From contig CALVKA010000004.1 in the NCBI GenBank assembly GCA_944332475.1, positions 18,091 through 82,090 on the forward strand: 64,000 nt of DNA. Reading direction: 5' to 3'. Positions 55,138 through 62,473 of this stretch are shown here, piece by piece. Numbering within the stretch: the stretch's first letter is position 1; every line of letters starts with the position of its first letter. Below the pieces are notes generated by a model. The model saw nothing but the letters and a program-made list of their open reading frames with translations. It ran no database searches and was not told where the DNA came from. This DNA is from an uncultured Bacilli bacterium (GTDB taxonomy: Bacteria > Bacillota_I > Bacilli_A > RF39 > UBA660). The position numbers and the translations under genes were made by a program.

Positions 55138-56292
55138 TTATTCATAAGCCTCTTGATAGATAGCTAAGATGTCTTCTTTTGTTACTTCTCTTGGATTTCC
55201 TCCGGTACATACATCGTGTAATGCTTGTTCTGCCAATGTTGGTAGCATCTCTTTTGGAATTCCAATTTCTTTTAGTGTTTGTGGAATATGTAATTTAATT
55301 GCTAATTGTTGTACAGCGTCAGCTACTTTATTTACTGCTTCCTCATCACTTGTTCCACTCATATCTAATCCAAATGCATTACCCATGTTTCTAAATAATT
55401 CTGGACATACTTTTCCGTTGAATCTTAATACATGTGGTAATAACAATGCATTTGCTAGTCCATGTGGAGTATCAAAATATGCTCCTAAAGAGTGTGCCAT
55501 TGAATGTACAATTCCAAGCCCTACATTTGAAAATCCCATTCCAGCAATATATTGTGCATATCCAATTTTTTCTACTGCTTTTTCATCTTTATCATTTGCA
55601 GCTTTTTCTAGATTCTTATAAATTAATGCCATGGCATTAATATGGAACATATCTGGAATTAACCATGCTGCTTTGGTAATATATCCTTCCATTGCATGTG
55701 TTAGAGCATCCATACCAGTTGAAGCTGCAATGTTTTGTGGCATTCCTTGCATCAAATCCGGATCGATGATTGCTACTACTGGAATATCATGCACATCTAC
55801 ACATACCATTTTCTTTGTTTTTACTTCATCTGTAATTACATAATTAATCGTTACTTCTGCAGCTGTTCCAGCAGTGGTTGGTAATGCTATCAATGGTAGT
55901 GCTTTGTTCTTGGTTGCTGCTGTACCATCTAGACTTACAACATCACTAAACTCTGGATTTGTGCAGATAATAGCGATTGCTTTTGCTGTGTCGATAGAAC
56001 TTCCTCCACCAACTGCTACAATGCAATCTACATCGTTATCTTTGGCAACTTTTAATCCATCTTGAACATTTTCAACTGATGGGTTTGGTTTTACTCCATC
56101 ATATACAATGTAGTTGATTTTCTTTTCATCTAACTCTTTTGTTACTAAAGAGACAGTTCCTGTTTCTAGTAATGATTTGTCTGTTACTACTAGAATCTTT
56201 TTGAAATGTCTAGCTTCAAGTTCTTCTGTCAGTTTTGCTCTGGCACCACGGCCAAAGTAAGATGTTTCATTTAATATGATTCTATTTATCAT
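55138..56292 (-). CDS. fucO: Iron-dependent lactaldehyde reductase (1,2-propanediol oxidoreductase)
   Basis: 384 residues, closely following E. coli FucO along its length: INRIILNETSYFGRGA, VAVGGGSSIDTAKAI, LPTTAGTAAEVTINYVITDE, GMDALTHAMEGYITKAAW, GMGFSNVGLGIVHSMAHSLG, DTPHGLANALLLPHV and HDVCTGGNPREVT. Iron ligands Asp195, His199, His263 and His277 are all present. It reduces lactaldehyde to 1,2-propanediol with NADH during anaerobic fucose or rhamnose breakdown. The sugar genes are not in this window. First gene of a three-gene operon; AGGGAGG ribosome binding site. Confidence 0.92.
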   Translation of the reverse strand: MINRIILNETSYFGRGARAKLTEELEARHFKKILVVTDKSLLETGTVSLVTKELDEKKINYIVYDGVKPNPSVENVQDGLKVAKDNDVDCIVAVGGGSSIDTAKAIAIICTNPEFSDVVSLDGTAATKNKALPLIALPTTAGTAAEVTINYVITDEVKTKKMVCVDVHDIPVVAIIDPDLMQGMPQNIAASTGMDALTHAMEGYITKAAWLIPDMFHINAMALIYKNLEKAANDKDEKAVEKIGYAQYIAGMGFSNVGLGIVHSMAHSLGAYFDTPHGLANALLLPHVLRFNGKVCPELFRNMGNAFGLDMSGTSDEEAVNKVADAVQQLAIKLHIPQTLKEIGIPKEMLPTLAEQALHDVCTGGNPREVTKEDILAIYQEAYE

Positions 56293-56316
56293 TTTACTAG
56301 CCTCCCTATCGTATCA

Positions 56317-56325
56317 ATTATATCA
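56317..56325 (-). promoter_or_regulatory. Extended -10 promoter of the fucO operon
   Basis: TGA-TATAAT (56325..56317), about 25 nt before the ATG. The -35 region is only T-rich, so an activator may be used. No catabolite-repression cre site noticed. Confidence 0.6.
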
Positions 56326-56360
56326 TATTTTCTTTTTAGAAAAAAACAGTTTTCTAATAA

Positions 56361-56393
56361 AAAAAGAAAAAACATCAAATTTGATGTTTTTTC
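56361..56393 (-). terminator. tsaD terminator
   Basis: A 28-bp perfect palindrome (56366-56379 with 56380-56393) with U-run on the exit side. Confidence 0.85.
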
Positions 56394-56401
56394 TGTCAAC
56401 T

Positions 56402-57433
56402 TTATTTTAATACTGCACTAGAAGTACTGTTTAATGTTAGGTCAGCAACTCTTCCATCAAGATATGCATAATATCCTGCAGCAGCTATCATGGTAGCGTT
56501 ATCCGTACAATATTTCATTGGTGGGATTGAAACGGTAACATTCATTTCTTTTCCCAATTCTTCAATTGCTTTTCTTAGGCCTTGATTGGCTGCTACTCCA
56601 CCAGCTACAATTAAATACTTAATGTTTTTATCTTGAATTGCTTTTTTGGTTTTGCTAACAACAGATTCTACTGCTACTGTTTGAAAAGAAGTGGCTAAAT
56701 CTTCTTTATTTAGTTCTTTTCCTCTTTGCTCTTCATTATGTGCTAGATTAATGACAGCACTTTTTAGACCACTGAAAGAAAAATTATAACTGTCATCGTG
56801 TAATGGAATTGGTAGTTTATACGTGACCTTTCCAGTCTGTGCTAATTTATCCAGCTTTGGTCCGCCTGGATATTCTAGACCGATTACTCTTGCTACTTTA
56901 TCGTAACATTCTCCAATCGCATCATCTAGTGTTCCTCCTAGTTTTTGGAATTTATAATGGTCGATCATTTCAATTAATTCTGTATGTCCGCCACTTACTA
57001 CTAGTGCTAGTAGTGGAAATTTAAATGGTCTTACTAGACTGTTTGCGTAAATATGACCAGCGATATGATGAACTGGTATTAATGGCTTTTTATATAACCA
57101 AGCTAGTGTTTTTGCTGCTTCTAGTCCTATTAATAAAGAACCTATTAAACCGGGACCGTAGGTTATAGCGATAGCATCGATTTCGTCCATTGTCATGTTT
57201 GCTCTTTCTAGGCATTCCTCTAATACTATCGTTATATTTTTTACATGATGACGACTGGCAATTTCCGGCACGACTCCACCATAATCTTTATGAATGTCTA
57301 TCTGCGAAGAAATTACGGTTGCAATTTCTTCTGTTCCATTTTTTACAATGGATGCGCTTGTTTCATCACAACTACTTTCAATTCCTAATATATACATATC
57401 TTTTTTTTCTTGCATTTCTACCACTCTTTTCAC
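56402..57433 (-). CDS. tsaD: tRNA N6-adenosine threonylcarbamoyltransferase
   Basis: 343 residues. ILGIESSCDETSASIV, GGVVPEIASRHHVKN, the metal His in PVHHIAGHIYAN, LVSGGHTEL, LGGTLDDAIGECYDKVAR and LIVAGGVAANQGLR are Kae1/TsaD marks. With TsaB and TsaE (60018-61105) it adds threonylcarbamoyl to A37 of ANN-decoding tRNAs. Start choice is uncertain: GTG at 57433 has AAGGAAG; ATG codons at 57415 and 57397 would give the more usual short N-terminus. Confidence 0.95.
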   Translation of the reverse strand: MKRVVEMQEKKDMYILGIESSCDETSASIVKNGTEEIATVISSQIDIHKDYGGVVPEIASRHHVKNITIVLEECLERANMTMDEIDAIAITYGPGLIGSLLIGLEAAKTLAWLYKKPLIPVHHIAGHIYANSLVRPFKFPLLALVVSGGHTELIEMIDHYKFQKLGGTLDDAIGECYDKVARVIGLEYPGGPKLDKLAQTGKVTYKLPIPLHDDSYNFSFSGLKSAVINLAHNEEQRGKELNKEDLATSFQTVAVESVVSKTKKAIQDKNIKYLIVAGGVAANQGLRKAIEELGKEMNVTVSIPPMKYCTDNATMIAAAGYYAYLDGRVADLTLNSTSSAVLK

Positions 57434-57495
57434 TTCTTCCTTATTCTATCATAAAACTATATTTTTTCCTAGTTCTATTTGTGGTATTTCTTAAG

Positions 57496-58233
57496 CTACT
57501 TACGATTCAATTGATAAACTTTTGGCTTATCTACAGTTACTATTTTTCTTTCCTCTGTATCCTCTGCAAAAAGAGCATTTTCTTTAGCCATTAAGCCAAT
57601 TCCTTCGCGTAATGGTAGCCACATATGTAATCTATTATCCCTTTGGGTCTCTGTTACATCTACAGGTTCTGCTATAATGTATCCATCTTCTTTGCAGACT
57701 TCCATTCCTGCTTGGGCCATTAGCCATTCTGAATTAGAATTTATTAAATCCGTTCTAGCATATACATAATCAAAACTATTGGCTTTGGCATAATTATTGC
57801 CTTTGGCAAAATTGATAGCATAATGAATTAGTTTTGTACAAGCTCCTTTACCCCTATATTCTGGAACTGTAGATAATCCATAAAAGTATAAATTGCTAGG
57901 TGTACTACCATCAGAGCTGAAAAATTCAACACTATCATTTTCTTCATTATAAGTACACCCATTCATAGATACTGGAGTCCCATTTTCATCTAGATAGGTA
58001 AATAATTTTCCTTTTTTCTCATATAAAGCAAGCTCAGCTGCAGCCGTTTCATAATTATTCTCTTCTCCATATTGTTCATCAAATGATTTTAATAATGTTA
58101 ACAGATAAGGGATGTTTTCTTCACTATATCCCATTGTTGCGATAGCACATCCATTATCTAAGTGTTCCCATATTTTAAATGCCGAATGATCTTCTTTGAT
58201 TTGTTGGAATTTTTCAATTTGTTCTTGTGTCAT
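57496..58233 (-). CDS. GNAT-family N-acetyltransferase
   Basis: 245 residues. The acetyl-CoA loop is YGLSTVPEYRGKGACTKLI in the middle of the protein (about 118-136), with the usual strands before and WLMAQAGMEVCKEDGY after. The N-terminal 70 residues (IWEHLDNGCAIATMGYSEENI) and the tail are extra to a minimal GNAT. Substrate unknown. It starts 1 nt after the M20 peptidase stop with AAAGGAGG inside that gene, so the two products are made together, perhaps peptide or amino acid deacylation and acetylation (inference). Confidence 0.8.
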   Translation of the reverse strand: MTQEQIEKFQQIKEDHSAFKIWEHLDNGCAIATMGYSEENIPYLLTLLKSFDEQYGEENNYETAAAELALYEKKGKLFTYLDENGTPVSMNGCTYNEENDSVEFFSSDGSTPSNLYFYGLSTVPEYRGKGACTKLIHYAINFAKGNNYAKANSFDYVYARTDLINSNSEWLMAQAGMEVCKEDGYIIAEPVDVTETQRDNRLHMWLPLREGIGLMAKENALFAEDTEERKIVTVDKPKVYQLNRK

Positions 58234-58234
58234 T

Positions 58235-59299
58235 TTAATCTTCCTCCTTTAATACTTTTTCCCAAATTTTATACATTTTTAATAAGCTTTCTTTTTCTAC
58301 ATACTCTTTTGGAGCATGTGCATATCCACCACTTGGATTGGTTAAAATAGTTGGTATTTTCTTATCCGAAAAGTAAATAGCATCACTCGTTGCTTCTGTT
58401 GATACAATCTGTGGTTCTTTACCAAGGATTTCTTTACTAATCTCTATATATTTTTTTACATTTTTATCATTTAAATCTGTTTCAAATAAACTTCCTGCAT
58501 GAATAATTTCAATTTCTAGATTTTTATTCAATGATTTTATATATTCTAAAATGCTTTCTTTGGTGTCCGTTGATGTATGACGAATATCAATATACATTGA
58601 TGCGGTCGCCGCTACACTATTTAATGCTTCTCCCCCTTTTATCATTGATAAATTCACTGAAGTTTTGTAATCTTCAGATGAGGTTGGAAGTGGATATTTA
58701 TCTATTATTTTTTTATAAATATCATAAAGAGCTAAAATTGCATTTTCTCCATTATATGGTTGAGAGGCATGTGCTGATTTTGTTTTGATTGAAATTTTTA
58801 ATTGAAGTTGCCCTTTTTCCTCTTTTACAATTTGTAAATCTGTTCCTCCATCTGGAACGATTGCAAACTGTGTATTATAAATAGTTAACAATTGTTTGGC
58901 ACAGTTTCCTGTAATTTCCTCATCTGAAGTAATGAATAGTGCAACTTTTTTCTTTGTATCTAAATTTTTGAATAACTCTAATGCCGTTGCTACACTACCC
59001 TTCATATCAAAAGCGCCACGTCCCTTGATTTCCTTTTCTGTTTCTATACATTCATATTTTTCTGCTGGTACGACATCCACATGGGTACAGAATACAATAT
59101 CTACTTCTTTTTCTTGGGTGTTTGAAATTACTATTGCTTTTTTACCATCAAATTCATACTCTGTAATATTTAATTTACTTGGCATCAATTCTTTTATGTA
59201 AGCAAATATTTTTTCAAATTCTTCATTATTTTGATCTGTTGTTTGATAAGACATTAATTGTTTTAAAATATTGATGATATTTTCTAATTTTTTATTCAT
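58235..59299 (-). CDS. M20-family metallopeptidase/deacylase (ArgE/DapE type)
   Basis: 354 residues. Metal and catalytic residues: VFCTHVDVVPA (His and Asp), KGRGAFDMKGSVA (bridging Asp), FITSDEEITGN (Glu pair), SAHASQP (dimer-domain His) and the late His in GGYAHAPKEYV. It cleaves an amide from an N-acylated amino acid or a dipeptide. Exact substrate not readable. AGAGGAGG start. Coupled to the downstream GNAT gene. Confidence 0.9.
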   Translation of the reverse strand: MNKKLENIINILKQLMSYQTTDQNNEEFEKIFAYIKELMPSKLNITEYEFDGKKAIVISNTQEKEVDIVFCTHVDVVPAEKYECIETEKEIKGRGAFDMKGSVATALELFKNLDTKKKVALFITSDEEITGNCAKQLLTIYNTQFAIVPDGGTDLQIVKEEKGQLQLKISIKTKSAHASQPYNGENAILALYDIYKKIIDKYPLPTSSEDYKTSVNLSMIKGGEALNSVAATASMYIDIRHTSTDTKESILEYIKSLNKNLEIEIIHAGSLFETDLNDKNVKKYIEISKEILGKEPQIVSTEATSDAIYFSDKKIPTILTNPSGGYAHAPKEYVEKESLLKMYKIWEKVLKEED

Positions 59300-59324
59300 A
59301 TTGTTTCCTCCTCTAAATAAATGT

Positions 59325-59355
59325 AAAAAGACCTATGCTTGTACTGCATAGGCCT
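59325..59355 (-). terminator. Terminator of the small RNA
   Basis: A 10-bp stem with one G-U pair (59355-59346 with 59338-59329), 7-nt loop, U5 from A at 59325-59329. Confidence 0.8.
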
Positions 59356-59438
59356 TTTTTTTATTCATCATACAAGATGTTTATTTATGACTTCCGCAGA
59401 TACAAGCACTACAATAACACTTGCATCTGCGATTTTTT

Positions 59439-59504
59439 TTATCGCGTCCTCAAGTGTCTTCGCAATCTACGTCTACGGATAACATTAGTCATAAATAACT
59501 TCAT
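59439..59504 (-). CDS. Arg-rich 21-residue peptide ORF inside the small RNA
   Basis: ATG at 59504..59502 lies 8 nt after AAGGAAGG and is followed by 21 codons and TAA (59441..59439). The peptide begins MKLFMTNVI and ends RRRRLRRHLRTR, nine Arg in twelve residues. Codons include CGT, CGA and AGG, unusual beside the AGA-rich neighbours. The first codons (bases 59498-59487) are the 5' arm of the long-range stem, so folding could mask translation. It may be a leader peptide, a small cationic protein, or a chance ORF in a structured RNA. Confidence 0.4.
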   Translation of the reverse strand: MKLFMTNVIRRRRLRRHLRTR

Positions 59505-59553
59505 ATGTATGTCCTTCCTTTCTTAAGTGCACGCATTTTCGCGTGTTAGTGAG

Positions 59554-59582
59554 ATTATACAGAATTTTTTTATATTTGTCAA
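59554..59582 (-). promoter_or_regulatory. Fully consensus sigma-A promoter of the small RNA
   Basis: TTGACA (59582..59577), 17 nt, TATAAT (59559..59554) on the minus strand. The only perfect 12/12 match I found in the window. Confidence 0.92.
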
Positions 59583-59592
59583 ATTTTTCTAT

Positions 59593-59625
59593 AAAAAAAC
59601 AAGAATTTTAATCTTTTTCTTGTTT
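59593..59625 (-). terminator. Terminator of the tsaE-tsaB-rimI operon
   Basis: A 9-bp stem AAACAAGAA/TTCTTGTTT (59597-59605 with 59617-59625), U7 from A at 59593-59599. It lies just upstream of the small-RNA promoter and isolates the two units. Confidence 0.82.
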
Positions 59626-60021
59626 TCGTTCCATTAAAATTCCATCTATTCCATGATAATATCCTTTGCGGATTGCTTTTTTTTCAAATCCAAACTTTTT
59701 ATATAAATTCATGGCTGGAATATTATCTTTTTTTACTTCTAGTGTAATATCTTTTTCCACAAGAGAAATCATTTTTTGTAATAAATTAGAGGCTTTTCCA
59801 CAGTTTCTGTGCAAAACTTCTACTTCTATTTGATTGATTTCTGCTCTTTCATAAATATCACTATAATATAAATAGCCAAGGATGCAGTTTTCTTCTATAT
59901 CTAATAGATAGTGTCCAAATGGATTTAGTTCTAATTCATGTTGCATCGCTTCTTTGGAAATTAGTGATTGATAAACATTTATTTCTTTTAAGTCAGCTAT
60001 GCTATCTATTTTTTTTATCAT
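59608..60021 (-). CDS. rimI: RimI-like GNAT acetyltransferase
   Basis: 137 residues. GNAT core INQIEVEVLHRNCGKASNLLQ (the usual RGxG is RNCG here), then ITLEVKKDNIPAMNLYKKFGFEKKAIRKGYY. The position after tsaE and tsaB is the usual place for rimI, which acetylates the N-terminus of ribosomal protein S18. The altered acetyl-CoA loop is a little unusual. Start overlaps the tsaB stop by 4 nt (ATGA). Confidence 0.85.
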   Translation of the reverse strand: MIKKIDSIADLKEINVYQSLISKEAMQHELELNPFGHYLLDIEENCILGYLYYSDIYERAEINQIEVEVLHRNCGKASNLLQKMISLVEKDITLEVKKDNIPAMNLYKKFGFEKKAIRKGYYHGIDGILMERKQEKD

Positions 60022-60650
60022 CCTAATTTACTTTCTTCTGCCTCTGTTAATTTTAAATAATCCGGATTAACAGCATGTGGATTTACTTCTTTTTTATCTT
60101 TAAATGCTTCAACAATTTTTATAATATCAGGATCATAGGAATCTATCACACTAGATGTTACTTGTAATTTTTCTTGGTCATTACTTATGATTTCATATTT
60201 TTCTATTTTATCTAGTTCTGTTTGTAATTTTTCATATGTAAGGTAGCTTGGTTTTAAAATTACTTCATTTTTTTCATCAAATATTGCAGCATAACAATAA
60301 CCACGTCTTGCATCAATGATTGGTACTTTTGGCATATCTTTTGTACTAGAGACTGCCATTGCTTCTAATGATGTAATCGTTGTTATTGGTACTTTTAAAC
60401 TCCATGCATATACTTTTGCAATCGTAATTCCAATTCTAATCCCAGTAAAAGATCCCGGACCATTTACAACGATAATTTTTGTAATATCTTTGGGAGTGAT
60501 TCCTGTATTTTCAAACATTGATACTACTTCTGGTAATGCTACCTGAGATAAATCATGTCCATATTCTTTTTTGATTTCTTGTTTTATTTTTTCGTTTTCC
60601 ACAATTCCTGTGTATAAATAACTAGAAGAAGTGTCTATATATAATATCAT
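60018..60650 (-). CDS. tsaB: tRNA threonylcarbamoyladenosine biosynthesis protein TsaB
   Basis: 210 residues, an inactive ASKHA-fold partner of TsaD: MILYIDTSSSYLYTGIV, VVNGPGSFTGIRIGITIAKVYAW and VPIIDARRGYCYAAIF. Required for t6A37 synthesis with TsaD and TsaE. Overlaps tsaE by 4 nt (ATGA) and rimI by 4 nt; AGGCGG ribosome binding site. Confidence 0.95.
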   Translation of the reverse strand: MILYIDTSSSYLYTGIVENEKIKQEIKKEYGHDLSQVALPEVVSMFENTGITPKDITKIIVVNGPGSFTGIRIGITIAKVYAWSLKVPITTITSLEAMAVSSTKDMPKVPIIDARRGYCYAAIFDEKNEVILKPSYLTYEKLQTELDKIEKYEIISNDQEKLQVTSSVIDSYDPDIIKIVEAFKDKKEVNPHAVNPDYLKLTEAEESKLG

Positions 60651-61105
60651 ACAACCGCCTCACAAACTTCTTCATATTTTTTTCCATGAGGAGTTAAAAT
60701 AATAATTCTCTTATCTTCATCTTCTGATGAATTTTTAATTTTAATATCCAGACGTTTTTCTGGTAAATAATCTGGAATCATATCTGCCCATTCAATAATA
60801 GTAATTCCACCTCTAGTATAGTATTCTTCTATTCCTAAATCATCTACTTTTCCGTCTAAACGATAAACATCCATATGGTATAAAGGTAATTCTCCGGAAT
60901 CATATTCTTTGATGATATTAAAGGTTGGAGAAGTGATTTCTTCTTCTACTTCTAACGCTTCTGCAAAACCTTTTGTAAACACCGTTTTTCCACTTCCTAG
61001 ATCTCCTTGTAAACAGATAACCATGTTCGGAAATTTTTCTGATTCGATGTTTTGTGCTAATTCAATTGTCTCTTCTTCTGAATAAGTTGTTACTTTATAA
61101 TCCAT
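60647..61105 (-). CDS. tsaE: tRNA threonylcarbamoyladenosine biosynthesis ATPase TsaE
   Basis: 152 residues. Walker A in CLQGDLGSGKTVFTKGFAEAL, then EITSPTFNIIKEYD, LYHMDVYRL and IIEWADMIPDYLP. The ATPase cycles the TsaBD complex. First gene of tsaE-tsaB-rimI, with GGGTGA as ribosome binding site and an extended -10 promoter. Confidence 0.95.
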   Translation of the reverse strand: MDYKVTTYSEEETIELAQNIESEKFPNMVICLQGDLGSGKTVFTKGFAEALEVEEEITSPTFNIIKEYDSGELPLYHMDVYRLDGKVDDLGIEEYYTRGGITIIEWADMIPDYLPEKRLDIKIKNSSEDEDKRIIILTPHGKKYEEVCEAVV

Positions 61106-61124
61106 ATTTCTTCACCCATTTTTT

Positions 61125-61152
61125 ATTATACCAAAAAAAAAGAGTTATACAA
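61125..61152 (-). promoter_or_regulatory. tsaE operon promoter (extended -10, overlapping upstream terminator)
   Basis: TTGTAT (61152..61147), 16 nt, TATAAT (61130..61125) preceded by TGG. The -35 and spacer coincide with the tldE terminator hairpin and U-run, so the same bases end one transcript and start the next. Confidence 0.7.
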
Positions 61153-61157
61153 CTCTT
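61131..61157 (-). terminator. Terminator of the tldD-tldE operon
   Basis: A 7-bp stem AAGAGTT/AACTCTT (61157-61151 with 61146-61140), 4-nt loop, nine U. Confidence 0.85.
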
Positions 61158-61180
61158 ATTGATTATATTTTTTCTGTTTG

Positions 61181-62473
61181 TCACTCTTCGTCACCACTAG
61201 CAATAGAAATATTGTTGATGAATAAGCAAGGAGAGCCAGCGGATTCTTTTGTAAAGATTACCTCATTACTAATATCTTCTACTTGTGTCAACAATTCATA
61301 TATCGTGGTTGTCATAACACTTGGTACAAAACCACATTTGATTTTTCCATTTTCAATTATGAATCCAAACACTTGTAGAGAAATTGTTCCGGTATTAGCA
61401 TTAATGGCCGTTTCCATAGAACCCATGCAATCTGTAATATAGATTCCATCTTTTAATTTTTCAAATAATTCATTTAGGCTCTTTTCTCCTGGTTTGATAT
61501 ACATATTTTTCGTTGATATTCCACTATAACCATTTCCTGTTGTCTGTTTTCCTTGTTCTTTCGCTTCCTTGATGTTATATAAATAAGTTTTTAATACTCC
61601 GTCCTTAATAACTTCTTTTCTGCTTGTACTTGTTCCTTCATCATCAAATTTTGTCATTCCTGGATACTTTTTATCTGTTGGGTCTTCTATGATAGTTATT
61701 TTATCAGAGAATAATTTTTGTCCTATTTTATTTTCTAAACATGATAATTTTAGACGAATATTATTAGCGGAAATCATTTTTATCATGTTAGATAAGATGG
61801 TAGACATAACAGTGGAATCTATAATTACATTGTATTTTTTAGTTTGTAGTTTTTCTTTGGTTGCCTGTTTGATAGCCATTTCAATATCTTTTTTAAGATT
61901 ATATTCCATATTAAGTTCATCTTTTGATGTTTTTAAATATACTCTGTCATAATCATTGACTCCATCCTTTGTAGGAACTACAATTTCTGGAACAAATTCA
62001 TATATATGGGAATCGGTTTCAATATTTACACCATTACTATTAAAAATATGTTTCTTTGTATAAATTTCTGAATAAGATAATGTCAAATTGCTAATCTGTT
62101 TATATTGTGCTCTTATATCATCTAATTTTTTTAGGGTGTCTAAGTCTTTGCTCATTTCGATTTGAAATGTATCAGTAATTTCATTATTATTTGAAGTATC
62201 TTGTAGGTATTCATCCTGATATTTTGAATCTGTCGTTGTGGCTTTCATGATTAATAAGTCTAAAATACTTTCATCTAGGTAGTCAGAAGTAGCTTTTACT
62301 GTTTTTCCATTATATTCTGCTTTAATTTGATAGGAAATATGATTTGAAACCTCATAAGTTTCTAATGTTTTATTAATTAATTCTATTTGACCAACGTTTT
62401 GTGTTACTTCGACAACTTGTATGTTTGAGATTCCTTTTTCTTTCGCTTTGTCTAAAAATTCTTGATTTGTCAT
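61181..62473 (-). CDS. TldE/PmbA-like protease subunit
   Basis: 430 residues, the non-catalytic partner of TldD. TldD/PmbA family features are visible: KYNVIIDSTVMSTILSNMI, GTSTSRKEVIKDGVLKTYLYN, GYSGISTKNMYIKPG and SLQVFGFIIENGKIKCG, but no HExxxH. The pair degrades unfolded peptides and trims RiPP leaders in some bacteria. No RiPP precursor cluster is evident beside it. Start overlaps the tldD stop (taATG). Confidence 0.88.
   Translation of the reverse strand: MTNQEFLDKAKEKGISNIQVVEVTQNVGQIELINKTLETYEVSNHISYQIKAEYNGKTVKATSDYLDESILDLLIMKATTTDSKYQDEYLQDTSNNNEITDTFQIEMSKDLDTLKKLDDIRAQYKQISNLTLSYSEIYTKKHIFNSNGVNIETDSHIYEFVPEIVVPTKDGVNDYDRVYLKTSKDELNMEYNLKKDIEMAIKQATKEKLQTKKYNVIIDSTVMSTILSNMIKMISANNIRLKLSCLENKIGQKLFSDKITIIEDPTDKKYPGMTKFDDEGTSTSRKEVIKDGVLKTYLYNIKEAKEQGKQTTGNGYSGISTKNMYIKPGEKSLNELFEKLKDGIYITDCMGSMETAINANTGTISLQVFGFIIENGKIKCGFVPSVMTTTIYELLTQVEDISNEVIFTKESAGSPCLFINNISIASGDEE

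Larger units (their letters stand above)
59325..59548 (-). ncRNA. Predicted structured small RNA with embedded mini-ORF
   Basis: A separate transcription unit in the 308-nt gap between the M20 and rimI genes. A consensus promoter (59554-59582) predicts a 5' end near 59548, and a terminator ends it at about 59325, giving some 224 nt. On the minus strand it shows a 5' hairpin CACGC/GCGTG (59545-59541 with 59534-59530), a perfect 12-nt long-range pairing (59498-59487 with 59392-59381, 94 nt apart), and a 12-bp hairpin (59431-59420 with 59406-59395). That hairpin and the terminator stem each contain one G-U pair on this strand and an A-C mismatch on the other, supporting the direction. ACACTTG in the ORF can also pair with CAAGTGT in the hairpin, so folds may compete. 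I recognise no Rfam family. Confidence 0.6.

Noticed and set aside
55169..55621. 150-codon plus-strand frame inside fucO
   Set aside because: Antisense shadow of a fully conserved gene, without ribosome binding site.
59395..59438. Plus-strand terminator: hairpin followed by eight T
   Set aside because: The stem has an A-C mismatch on the plus strand but a G-U pair on the minus strand, no plus-strand gene precedes it, and the strong promoter points leftwards.
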